Assembly (NCBI GenBank): GCA_963966185.1
Contig: CAWZYM010000086.1
Location: 227,001 to 291,000 of the forward strand
Source: Rhabditoides inermis
Taxonomy: Eukaryota; Nematoda; Chromadorea; Rhabditida; Rhabditidae
Reading direction: 5' to 3'
DNA length: 64,000 bases
The notes under the pieces: model-generated
Databases searched by the model: none
Told to the model about the DNA's origin: nothing
Seen by the model: the letters and a program-made list of their open reading frames with translations, nothing else
Made by a program: the position numbers and the translations under genes
Shown: positions 11,781-22,006 of the stretch, one piece after another
Position numbering within the stretch: the first letter of the stretch is position 1
Layout of the letters: every line of letters starts with the position of its first letter

Positions 11781-12227
11781 CTCGTCGTCCTCGTCGTCGT
11801 GGCTGGAGGTGGCGCGGTGCGGTTTGACGCAGTCGTGTTAATGGAAACAGTGTCTTGTGTGGATGCATTCGCCGTTTCCGCGGGTTTCCGTGTGACAGAT
11901 GGATCAGTGGCGTTCGAAGACTCGACGAATTGGCACTTGTCCACCAGCGCATACACGATCATCACGCCTTGAGCCACACCGGATCGAGCGCACCCGCCCT
12001 CCACTGTCAGATAGGGTCTGGCAATACTACAACATTGTGAGCAATCATCAAATCATACCCTTGTATCTCGTAGCATTTCGTCGAGTTGTTTGCGAAATTC
12101 GTCACCACAGCTACGAGACTTCCATTCACAGATGCGCAGGGTGATTCGGAGCCGAAATCTAATATCAGACTGGATAGCACGCATGAATAGTAGAAATTCC
12201 AGGCGAGCATTGAGGAACAATGATGTC
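9714..12227 (-). CDS. Gene A1: probable secreted Thr-rich protein, unrecognised
   Basis: Minus-strand exons with canonical GT-AG ends and matching phases: about 12227-12059, 12017-11594, 11421-11283, 10422-10339 and 9994-9714 (stop TGA). The first intron is only 41 bp. The product has a Cys-containing head (GHHCSSMLAWNFYYSCV), N-glycosylation sequons (NGS, NNST, NAT), a mucin-like Thr/Pro linker of about 100 residues coded partly by a CGT/CGA repeat, and a C-terminal domain starting VQAFNLQGGTPFGYCLA. The 5' end is unresolved: the frame stays open to about 12417 but no ATG or signal peptide could be joined convincingly. Copy B keeps the same exon plan. I do not recognise the family; extracellular location is inferred from sequons and the linker. 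Confidence 0.65.
10510..11047. mobile_element. 538 bp fold-back (palindromic) element in an A1 intron
   Basis: The left arm starts TAATATTATTCAGGGAGATAG and the right arm ends with its near-reverse complement (CTATCTCCCATAATAATATTA). Complementarity continues inward through CTACCCTC...GAGGAGACC, GTTTCGCCAACTG and CCAGGCGGCGACTA to a 16-nt loop at 10795-10810. Flanking TA dinucleotides (10508-10509, 11048-11049) suit a Tc1/mariner-type target duplication. It has no coding capacity. Copy B lacks both arms at the equivalent site. Confidence 0.85.
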
Positions 12228-12599
12228 CTGTCAACAAAGGCGCTTCCCCCTCTTCAGTGTCTTCAATTAGTGTCTTGGTAACGAGGATTCGTGCAGTGTC
12301 ATTTATTACAAACTGATAAATGCTAATGGAAGCCAATGTCGGAAACGTCAACACCCACCAAAAAATGTAATTCAACGTCGAGTTGTTACCATGAATAGTT
12401 TTCACATCATTTATTAGAGCGGACTAGTCACTCATTTTTCGGCTCAATTTGGAGATAAGAAAAAGAAGAACAGATATATGATCATCATGGACCCAGCAAG
12501 ATTTACAGACTCACAAGCAAATGTCAACAGGTGTTTTGTTTTGCCCCACATGTTTTGATGAAATCTTGTAGGCATGCCCCATACCAAGCCCTAGCCAAA

Positions 12600-12830
12600 A
12601 TCAAAAATCTCGAAGAGCACCGGAAGTGCCCTATTTAAAGGAACAGATGCGTATATCAGAACCGTGTGGTAATGAAAATTTTGTGTGGTAATGAAAAATA
12701 AGAAAAACCACGCGCCGAGGTGCATGAATGTTTCAGGCAAATCTGCAAACAGAAATGGAACCCGTGGCTGCGAGAGCGATAGCCCACAGTCTTATCCACT
12801 GCGCCACGCAGCTCATTGAGTCATCACGCG
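12600..12830 (-). repeat. tRNA-derived SINE-like sequence
   Basis: On the minus strand, GCTGCGTGGCGCAGTGGATA resembles a tRNA 5' half with a Pol III A box, and GGGTTCCATTTC, some 40 nt on, resembles a degenerate B box. It is followed by a non-tRNA tail. The word pairs CTGTTCCTTTAA and GCACCGGAAG in the tail recur near 19035-19055 on the other side of the LINE. It does not fold into a full cloverleaf by eye. Confidence 0.45.
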
Positions 12831-12942
12831 CAAAGACCGCTGCCCTTCGCGAGAACTGACTTCTTTGCGAAAGCGATCATAATATCGATCGGCCCTGCGA
12901 AAATGGGGCTTCCCGCCAAAACACACATTTTTTTTTCGCGAC

Positions 12943-13476
12943 ATGTTCCTGTCTGCCATCCGAGCCGTCCGTTACTCCACCCTTGAGTCGGAGCAGTTCC
13001 GCTTCGTCCGCCGCGACCTCACCAGGGCTGAGATGCAGGAGGAGCTGGCTGCCAAGGCAGAGGCCAGCCGCCTTAATGGAGAAGCTGGGATGGTGGTGGC
13101 AGTGGTGAAAGATTGCAAGGTGCATCGGCTGGCGCAAGCTCGCGCGTTTGCCGATGATAAGAGAGCCGCATCTGTTTTCAAGAAGCCTAGCACGAACAGC
13201 GCGCAGCCCCAGAGCACTCGCCGCGCAAGCAAGCGCGCATCTGTCAGCAGCGCATCTCAGAAGAAGGGACCCAAACAGGCCCGCAGCACTTCCACCGCTA
13301 CCCGCCGCTCGCAGCGTCTTGCGAGCAACAAGAATGATACTGTTCCCTCCTTTCCAGACCGCCAGGATACCGAGGAAATGGAGGAGAACGAGGTGTTCGA
13401 GCCGTCGCAGCTTGCCGCGCCCTCTCAGCCCGCACCCGATCCCTCCAGCCAGCCGACGCAGACTCCCGCGCACTAG
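12943..13476 (+). CDS. LINE ORF1-like frame
   Basis: An open frame of 177 codons upstream of the endonuclease frame. It is basic and Ser/Ala/Lys-rich (SKRASVSSASQKKGPKQ) and ends in a Pro/Gln/Ser tail. Position and composition fit the nucleic-acid-binding ORF1 protein of LINEs, but no zinc knuckle or RRM is evident. It is probably only the end of a longer ORF1, because the element looks 5'-truncated. Confidence 0.5.
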   Translation: MFLSAIRAVRYSTLESEQFRFVRRDLTRAEMQEELAAKAEASRLNGEAGMVVAVVKDCKVHRLAQARAFADDKRAASVFKKPSTNSAQPQSTRRASKRASVSSASQKKGPKQARSTSTATRRSQRLASNKNDTVPSFPDRQDTEEMEENEVFEPSQLAAPSQPAPDPSSQPTQTPAH

Positions 13477-13566
13477 GATGCGTGTGAACTGCCCGACTGT
13501 CCTCTCTCTCCGTCCGCGCCTCTCCCCGACGACTCGACTCCAAAGGAGCCTGGTCTGGTTGGTTCT

Positions 13567-16500
13567 TTGAATTGTCCCTCATTTCCCTCTCGCCACTTTT
13601 CACCCACAGGCATATCCGGTTTTGTAGTGGTTCTGTTGAATGCTCGTAGTGTTCGCAATAAGCTCTATGAATTAGAGGCATTTCTTGTCTCGCATAAACC
13701 CGACATATGTGTCATCACTGGGTCGTGGTTAAATCCGCATGATTCGTGTAACGCTTTGAAACTTGGTGGCGCATACTCTCTCTTCCGATGTGATCGTCTT
13801 TCTCATGCAGGCGGCGTCCTCATTCTCGCATCCGCGCGCGCTAGTGTGTCTCTCATTTCTACTCACTCTATTGACTCCCTATGTGAAGTCGTCTGTGTTG
13901 ATGTGCACCCATCATCTACTCTCTCACTATCCCGGCCATTGCGCATAATTGCTGTCTATCGCACACCTGGTGTTTCCAAGCAGACTCGTATCACCGGCGG
14001 CAAACTCATCTCCCTCATGGATGCTATGATGTCACCCGACTCGCACTCACATGCGATCGTGGGAGACTTCAACTGTCCATCAATCGATTGGCGCGCCGGT
14101 CACTCTCGTGTCTTTTTCGATCGCGCGCTGCTCGATTGCTGCTCCACCTACTCACTCACACAGCTGGTTGCAAAGCCAACTATGGTGAAAAGGCCTGGGC
14201 ACGTATCCCACATCCTGGATCTTGTGATTGTTGATTGCCCAGAATTGTTCTCTAGTATATCCATTGGTACTCCTCTCTCCACATGCGACCACTTGCCTGT
14301 TTTTGCCTCACTCACTGTGCATTCCCGCCCCAACCTCTCACCGCGCTCTGTCTTTATGTACAAAAAGGCCAATTGGCAAGCCATAAACGCGCGGATCGCT
14401 TCTACGGATTGGACAAGTGTGTTTGCATGCCGCCCGATTGACGAATGTTGCGAACTTTTCTCTCGTTTTGTGCAGCAGTGCCTTTTCGATTATTGTCCGT
14501 CCGTGCCGCTCAAGACTCACTCTCCTACTCTCCCGCGCATATCCGCATGCTCAGTCGAAAGGTTTCTCTCCTTGCCTCTCGCAGGCCTATGTCGGCTGAC
14601 GCACGCAGTGCCCGACGGGACCTCCGGAAGGCACTGTATAGGTGGAACTGTAGAAAAGAGTCGGCTCTTCTAGATAAGGGACCGAAATCGTTCAATAGAC
14701 ACGTGCGCAATAGACTGAACCCGGTAGACGGGATAGGTGTGGTGGTGGATTCGAATGGTCACTTCCTACATGATCCGGCCGATAAGGCTGAGCATTTCGC
14801 ATCCTTCTTCGATTCCATCTACGCAGCTCACTCGGCATCGCCCGCCGGCGATTCGCTACCCAACTCACTCGTGTCTCTCACTCACTTCGACATCTCACCG
14901 CACATTGTTCGCAAGGTGATAAGTGGAATGGCGAACAAAGTGAATACCTCTCCGGACGGAATCACGCATGTGTTCCTCAAAAACACAATTGATACAATCG
15001 TGCATCCACTCACTCTTTGTCGCAAGGGGTACGAAACCACCGTATACGAAACTAAGGCCAACTCAGACACCACACAAGATTCTATTCATACAAGTTTATC
15101 TCAACAACACGCAATCACAAGAAATAGTAGCGGAACGGAAAGATTCACGCTCTATTCGGTTCTATGCGCGTTGTGTTATTTGTTCTCATTTTTAGATTAC
15201 AATTATTACAATTTAATTCATTTTGTCTGCCATTCATCTGGAAGTCGACTGCAATCTAGTGCGGCCTGACTCCAGCCGCTCTCCGCGCAGACTGAATTCT
15301 GCACGGTTTAGGATAACACGGTAGCGAAAAGCTATCGCGGCGGGACTAATTCATTATTCATTTGAATATCTGGCATTAGTAATATGGAAGAAAGTATTCG
15401 CGGAAATCGTCGCGCACAGTCCGCGACATTCCCCACTTTTGGCGAGATTCGGATTCACGCATTTTGATTAGAGAACGAGCAGTTCTATTCAAATTCGGGT
15501 AAAATACAACACGGAAACAATGAAAGTACAGTAATAATACAAGGAAATTGGTGAGAGTGCGGTAAAACGTTAACATAACTTGATCTTGATAGGAGCTTGA
15601 CATCTTGTCTTCGTTGAGTAAGAGCGCATCCGGGTACGGTACTTGATCATGCTTGGAATCCACCATAACATATCTTGAAAGAGGGGAGTGCGGGCCCCCG
15701 GAATCCACCGAGTTACTAGCCATACAATGCACGCAGCGCCACGGAATCCACCGGGCAATCGGCTGCTGGAGAGGGGAGATGGGCTCGCTCGGTGCAGATC
15801 CTCTGCTATACCGGCGAGAGAATGTCCGTCCGTGACTGCGTCCTCTCCACTCCAACGACAGATCCTTCTAGTCCTGTATTCCTTGACAATTCAATTTCAT
15901 TATAACATTCTTCAGTACTCATTCAAGATCATTGTGTTTAGGGTACAGTATCATTGGTTTTCCATTTGTGTTCATTTTATCACTAAACGATTCTGCTCGG
16001 AAAGTTCACAACAATTTGCCAATCCATTATGTGTTCTCGCAAAGATAAGTTTATGCAACAATTATGTACGTTTCAGAGGGATAAGTACGTGATTGATATT
16101 CTAGAATCATTGAAATGTTCGGGTGTTAGTTGGTTACAACATAACATTCGGTTCGCATAAGATTCGTTTCTTCGTTTTTATCATTACGTTTCACAAGATA
16201 CGTATTGTACACAATATTTACGTTTTAAGATTTGGTTACGGATTCAATTTCGGGTGTCTAAGCGACATGAGATTCGTAAATGGTTGATTTCATCTCCCAT
16301 TCAGTGGTTCAGTGGAGTGGTATTGATTGATTATCGATCGGTTCATTCGGTTTGTTTCGAGATGTGTTCACCACGTGTGAACATTGATTCCATTGGATTT
16401 GTACGCGCCCTGAGGGGTGCGACAAAAAGGGCGCACTGCCGGTAGGCAAATGTGCATTATCGATTGATTTGAGACACGCACACTATGAGTGTGTGTGGCC

Positions 16501-18640
16501 GGGGGTTCACCGCGCACGGGGTGAGTGGATTCGGAGCGCGCCCTCTGTGAGGGTGGCGAGTGCTCACAACCGACGAGGGGCAGTTGGGCATTATCGATTG
16601 ATTCGGCAGCGCTTTTTGAGCGTGCGCACAGGAGGCTCAGCTGCTGGGCATTCCATTCTCAACGCGCACAAAGTACACGTGCACAACAGTGCGATTGATT
16701 ACCGATTGATTATCGATTGATATCGATAGACTATCGATTTGATTCTTGATTCTTGATTCAATTTAGGCCTGGGTTGTTCACAGCGGCCGAGATGCACCAT
16801 GTCGCAAGGGGTACGAAACCACCGTATACGAAACTAAGGCCAACTCAGACACCACACAAGATTCTATTCATACAAGTTTATCTCAACAACACGCAATCAC
16901 AAGAAATAGTAGCGGAACGGAAAGATTCACGCTCTATTCGGTTCTATGCGCGTTGTGTTATTTGTTCTCATTTTTAGATTACAATTATTACAATTTAATT
17001 CATTTTGTCTGCCATTCATCTGGAAGTCGACTGCAATCTAGTGCGGCCTGACTCCAGCCGCTCTCCGCGCAGACTGAATTCTGCACGGTTTAGGATAACA
17101 CGGTAGCGAAAAGCTATCGCGGCGGGACTAATTCATTATTCATTTGAATATCTGGCATTAGTAATATGGAAGAAAGTATTCGCGGAAATCGTCGCGCACA
17201 GTCCGCGACACTCTTCTGTTTATCCAGTCGACATCTGTGTGTTCTGTGCCCGCGATTTGGCGTCTCGGGTACATCAAACCCATTCATAAGAGTGGACCAA
17301 ACACGCAATCTCACTGTTCCCATGACGTGTCTAATTACAGGCCGATCACACTAACTTCCACCGTAAGCAAGGTTTTAGAGAGAATTTGTGTCTCCCAAAT
17401 CACTTCTTTTCTCGATCGCAATTGCTTACTCACTCGCAATCAGTATGGATTTCGCAAAGGTAGATCTACATCTACCCAACTTGTCCAATGTCTCTCCCAC
17501 TGGTCTCGCGAACTGACCGATGGAAAGGTCGTCGACTGTCTGTATGTGGATTACACGAAAGCTTTTGACACTATCAATCATGATATGTTGTCCGCTAAGT
17601 TGTATTCAATTGGAGTGCGAGGCAATGCTCTTTCATGGTTAATGAGTTTTTTTGCGCGATCGGACCACTCACGTATCAATCGATAACACACTGTCTGCCC
17701 CGAGGCTCGTCAATTGCGGGGTAGCTGCCTAGGCCCTCTTCTATTTAATATCTTCATAAATGACATTGCGCGCTCTCTCCCTCCCGGGATGCACTTTGTT
17801 TTATACGCGGACGACGTGAAGGTGTATTTCTCATACGACCCTCTCGATCCGTCCGCCCACTCTCGCTTCCAAGCTGCAGTTGATGCAGTGTGCGAGTGGT
17901 CGCATAAGTGGGGTCTCACCATCTCGATTTCTAAAACATACATCTTACATCTGGGCAAGCACAATCCGCGTTCTGTATACACTGCCGGCGATACTCCTCT
18001 GCGAGCTACAGATTGTGTGAAAGACCTCGGTGTCTGGATCACTAACAATCTGTGCTTCGAAACTCACATCTCCCGCATAGTCAATGGCGCGCTTTGGTCA
18101 ATAAACAACTTTCTGAGAGCATATCAAACACGCAATCTCACTGTTCTAGTGAAAGCTTATGTAACATACATTCGCTGTAAGCTTGAATATTGTACAGAAG
18201 TGTGGAGTCCATCTAGCGTGCGGATGGCGAACCTGTTAGAGGGCGTGCAACGCTACTTTACGCGACGCATCTGCCATCGAGCCACCTTTCCCTCGGGTAT
18301 TCTGAGAGGCTCCGCCTGCTGGGTCTCGAGACACTTGAGTCTCGTAGATTCTTGAATGACGTCACTTTCCTCTTCAAAATTGCCCACCATATTTCGCCGT
18401 TTGATGCAGATGGTATATTCAATATCATCCCAACTTCAACAAGGCATTCACACAACATGCGAATTATCCCTTCTTTTGATCCTGCAAACAAACTACTCAC
18501 GAGCATTCACAGAGCCTATACTTACTGGAATAGCCTTTCTTCTGATGTGGTGGGAGTGCGAAGTGCGGAGCAGTTCAGAGAACTTCTCAGATCTGGATCT
18601 GGCGATTTCCCGTTGTCTCGGATTCGTGCATCATGACTGG
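13567..18640 (+). pseudogene. LINE ORF2: APE endonuclease and reverse transcriptase, broken
   Basis: Endonuclease motifs in order: LLNARSVRNKL, TGSWL, AIVGDFNCPSIDW and CDHLPVF (13.6-14.4 kb). RT motifs: SNYRPITLTSTVSKVLE, QYGFRKGRSTSTQL, VDYTKAFDTINHDML, GSCLGPLLFNIFINDI and the intact catalytic YADDVKVY (17.3-17.9 kb). The frame shifts near 14570, twice around 17680-17715 and near 18305. The LTR insertion separates 15017 from 17211. Removing it and one TSD restores the same frame across the site, so the RT was continuous when hit. Confidence 0.9.
15018..17210 (-). mobile_element. 2.2 kb non-coding LTR retrotransposon, young, minus orientation
   Basis: Two 411 bp LTRs (15018-15428 and 16800-17210) begin TGTCGC and end GCGACA and look identical throughout. 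The 5 bp CTCTT at 15013-15017 and 17211-17215 is the target duplication. Read on the minus strand, TGGTGCATCTCGGCCGC directly follows the first LTR as primer-binding site, and AAAAGTGGGGAA directly precedes the second as polypurine tract, so the element points minus. The 1.37 kb interior has no gag or pol frame. It is a TRIM/LARD-like element that must borrow enzymes from another element. Confidence 0.9.
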
Positions 18641-18896
18641 AGAGTTTGGACGTCTCTCACATGTCATCTCTTGTGCGCATGTATCTGTGTCCCACACTTC
18701 ATACGTTCCATTTCGCCTTTGTCTCCGCCAGTTCCCTTGAGCAAGGCGCGGTAGTAGCTCATCTCGTTTTACCCCCCCCCCCCCCCCCCCCCACCCCCAC
18801 ACACTATCGTATTATCACTGTAATGTCCTTTTACAACTCGCACATTTTAATCACCCTTATATGCGATAAATTGAATTGAATTGAATTGAATTGAAC

Positions 18897-19300
18897 GCCT
18901 TTTTTTCGTGTGGTAACGGGACGGTCTGTGGTAATTGGTGTGGTAACGCGGTAACAGCTTTGAATCGTTATTTTTTCGTTTGTTTTGCATTATAATGGGT
19001 CAAGTTATGATCCAAAGTCGAAAATAATGCGCCACTGTTCCTTTAAGCACCGGAAGTTTACAAGCATTCTCGTGCGCGATGGATCATTGCGCATCCATCG
19101 CGCAAAAATGGGTTAGGGAAACCAAGGTACGGTCCCCGTTGGTACAAAGCGTTTGTCAAACTTGAAACACGTTTTTGCACAAGTCCTCCCCACATAAGAA
19201 ATGAAAAAAATGAATGAATTTTGATATTCAATTGGTTCATTTATTCTTACTTGCACTATTACAGTATGAATGGACTGCGGAGCGGAAGAATAAGACATCC
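18897..19300. other. Repeat remnant, no gene
   Basis: GTGTGGTAA-type words and a CTGTTCCTTTAAGCACCGGAAG stretch are shared with 12600-12700, so this is probably the far side of the repeat into which the LINE inserted. No coding frame was seen. Confidence 0.4.
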
Positions 19301-19305
19301 TGTCA

Positions 19306-22006
19306 TCAATCTTCAGAATAAAACACACGAGAGCCTTTGACCAACTCAAATAATAATAAAAAATGTTTTGCATATGATCCAATACTTTTTTTCGTGTTTT
19401 TTTTTATTGTCTCGCATCCCGCGGCGTAAGCGATGGCCTCTTCTTGCATTCCTAGCCACGCGTACCGCCTTCGGATCTTCGCGAGTGTGCGGCTACCGTT
19501 TTGATGTCTGCCGCCGCTACGAGCCTCGTGGTACTCCTTTACCAGCTCCGCTCGACTTGATTCGGGAATCACGATCCGTTCCCTCTCCCGCGCCTTGCCT
19601 TCCGAGATGTTCCGCTTGTCATTCGGATCGACGCTCCTGAAAACAAGAATACCGTTCTTGCTAACAGAACAACTTAAATGAGCATAGCATACCACTCTAA
19701 ATTTTGTGAATAAACTACAACTAGCACGTGAAAATATATGAAAATACGATCTCTTTTCATAAAAAAAAATGTGCTGAAAATGAACAGATCATGTAAAATA
19801 GGTGTTCGTAATTTTCGTAGTGTATGGGGGCAGTCCTATAGACTACGATAAGTTGTGGGTCGCAGGTTTCGTTTTCGACGATAGGTTTCACGTTTGTTAT
19901 TTTTTACTATCGATATATATTAAATATTTCTATTGTTCACAGTTTCTCCGAACCATGTAGAAGTAAAAAGATAACTCGTTTTCTGGTAAAATACGCGTTT
20001 GAGTTCCATTGGAGCATTGTTCACTAACACTATTTTGAGAAGTTATGTTTTGTAAATTGGGAAATACAATTTCGTATTCACCGAAATTTGACATGTTCAT
20101 AATACATATTCGAAAAGAATCCATGACATGAAATTTAGAGTGGTACTTTCCTTTAATGCAAACTCCATAAATTTCCTGTACTGCTGGATGGTCTCGCCTT
20201 CTTCCCTGTCCACCGTCTCCTGTCTTAGCGCCACATGAATCCTCTGGCAGAACTTGTCATCCATCTGTCTCTGCAATAAAGACTGGTTGTCCTCCACAGC
20301 TCTCACTTTCGGGTTCGTGCGATGTGGCCTGTTCATGTTGACCATGATCGCTAGACACACCGGGAACTCGATGATGTCCTCCACTTCCGGTGTACCATCC
20401 CGGTGTACCATCCTTGACTGGGTTGCACCTGGACAGATAGTCCGCCATCACGTTCGCTCTTCCCTTGATGTAGTGGAAGGAGACGTCCCTTGCTTGCAGC
20501 TCGACCACCCACTTGACCAAACGGTCGTGAGTGTCTCCGCCCTTCAGCAGAGTAGTCAACGGCTTGTGGTCTGTAAAGATCTTGGTATGGTTACCGTAGA
20601 TGATAGGGCAAAAGTGCCGCGTCGCGGCGACGATAGCGAAAAGCTCCGCATCTGTCGCGCTGTACAGTCTTCTTTGCACTTCTGACAGTGCCTTGCTGAA
20701 GTATCCAATCGGTGCCAGCTTCTTGGATCCCGGCTCGACAGCCTGCATGAGAACTGCTCCGACGGCGTCCTTTGAAGCGTCTGTGTGCATCACGAACTCG
20801 TCGTTTCTTGGGTGGTGCAGACAGGGCTCATTGACGATCGCCGTCTTGATATCCTCGAAAGACTTGTCTTCAACAGCTGTCCACTGGAAAGGTGCCTTAG
20901 CCTTCGTCAAGTCGCGCAGCGGCTTGGCTAAGCCCGCCAGGTTGTGGGTGAATGCTGCAAGAAAGTTAGCAAAACCCAAAAAAGATTGTACCTGCTTGAC
21001 AGTCTTTGGTGCCTTGAAGTTCTTCGCCACTAAGATGTGTCGCCGGCTCGGCCTGTACACATCTCCGTCGATCTCGATTCCTAGGAACGTGATTGTTCCT
21101 AGCCCAATCTAATCTCCGTCTTCTTGGCAGACGCCTTGAGGTTGAACTGCCGCAGCCTGTCCAGCACTCTCCTCAGCGACTCCAAGTGGTTCTCGAAGGT
21201 GTCGTTGTAGATGATGATGTCCATGTAGGCGCTCACATTGCTGTGAAGTCCTGTCAAGACCCTTCCCATAGCGTTATTGAACGCTGCCGGTCCATTCGTT
21301 ATGCCAAACGGCATGAACCTGAAAAGAAAGTTACCTTGCGGTGTTGTTATGCCGCACTTCCTCTTCGCCTTGTCGCTCAGTTTCAGCTGCATGAAACCTG
21401 AAGCGAGATCAATGCTGGAATAGTACCTGTGTCCAGCCATCTTCCGAAGAACATTGTCCATGAGTGGCAACTCATGGTGCTGCTTCAACGTGACTGCGTT
21501 GAGCTTCCGGAAGTCCGTGCACAGCCGAATACTTCCGTCCTTCTTACCTACCGGGACTGCGTTATGCATCCATTCCCGCTGCGTGGTCGGCTCGATCCGC
21601 CTCGCTGCCAGCCAGGCTGCCACTTGGTCGGCCAGTTCCTGCTGATACTTGTTCGGGTACCGAATCCGCCTCGGGTAGTACGTACACCGCTCCGTGAATG
21701 TCTCGATCTCCACGAGATCGGCCTCGTATGCGCCCAAGTCATACGACGACGACGACGACATCACGTCCTCAAACTCGCAAATAAATTACGAATCACCTGC
21801 TTTTGCTCCTCCGCAAGGATGCTTCCAGACAGGTCTGGGATATAGAAGTCCTTCGCTGGTTCAGGCAGCGTAAGCGGCTTCTCTCCGTCCCCCGGCAGAT
21901 GTCCTGATGTAATAACATTAGCAGCCACCCCACTCACCGTCCCTGGGTTGCTCTGCTCCTCTGCCTGGCGTAGAGTGTTGGATGGTGAGTGCGAAGAATG
22001 CCTCAA
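19306..22006 (-). pseudogene. Ty3/gypsy pol remnant, copy B, with integrase zinc domain
   Basis: Segments 22006-21761, 21764-21099, 21060-20257 and 20411-20097 repeat copy A almost base for base, including the frameshifts and the YMDIIIY catalytic box. This copy extends further: 19695-19306 encodes the H2C2 zinc domain of a Ty3 integrase (VIPESSRAELVKEYHEARSG, then RRRYAWLGM and a YAAGCETI pocket). The integrase core is missing. Copy A loses this part at its junction with the dispersed repeat. Confidence 0.9.

Larger units (their letters stand above)
12930..18895 (+). mobile_element. CR1/jockey-type LINE with nested LTR element
   Basis: An ORF1-like frame, then an APE endonuclease plus reverse transcriptase, then a 3' region ending in (TTGAA)n at 18870-18895. 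This is the arrangement of a CR1/jockey-clade non-LTR retrotransposon, whose 3' tails are short tandem repeats rather than poly(A). Several frameshifts and a 2.2 kb LTR insertion (15018-17210) make it inactive. The 3' untranslated part holds a run of 21 C at 18772-18792. The T8-CG at about 12929 and T7-CG after the tail may be remnants of a target duplication. Confidence 0.85.

Noticed and set aside
12430..12488. A hydrophobic signal-peptide-like start (MMIIYLFFFFLS) for gene A1
   Set aside because: The frame meets a stop before any usable donor in both A1 (TGA) and B1 (TAA), so it cannot be joined to the rest of the gene.
12735..12810. A functional tRNA gene on the minus strand
   Set aside because: The A box is good but the B box is degenerate and the arms do not pair as a cloverleaf. 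A SINE head fits better.
14445..15017. A separate gene in a second frame after the LINE endonuclease
   Set aside because: It is the continuation of LINE ORF2 after a frameshift; RT motifs follow in order beyond the LTR insertion.
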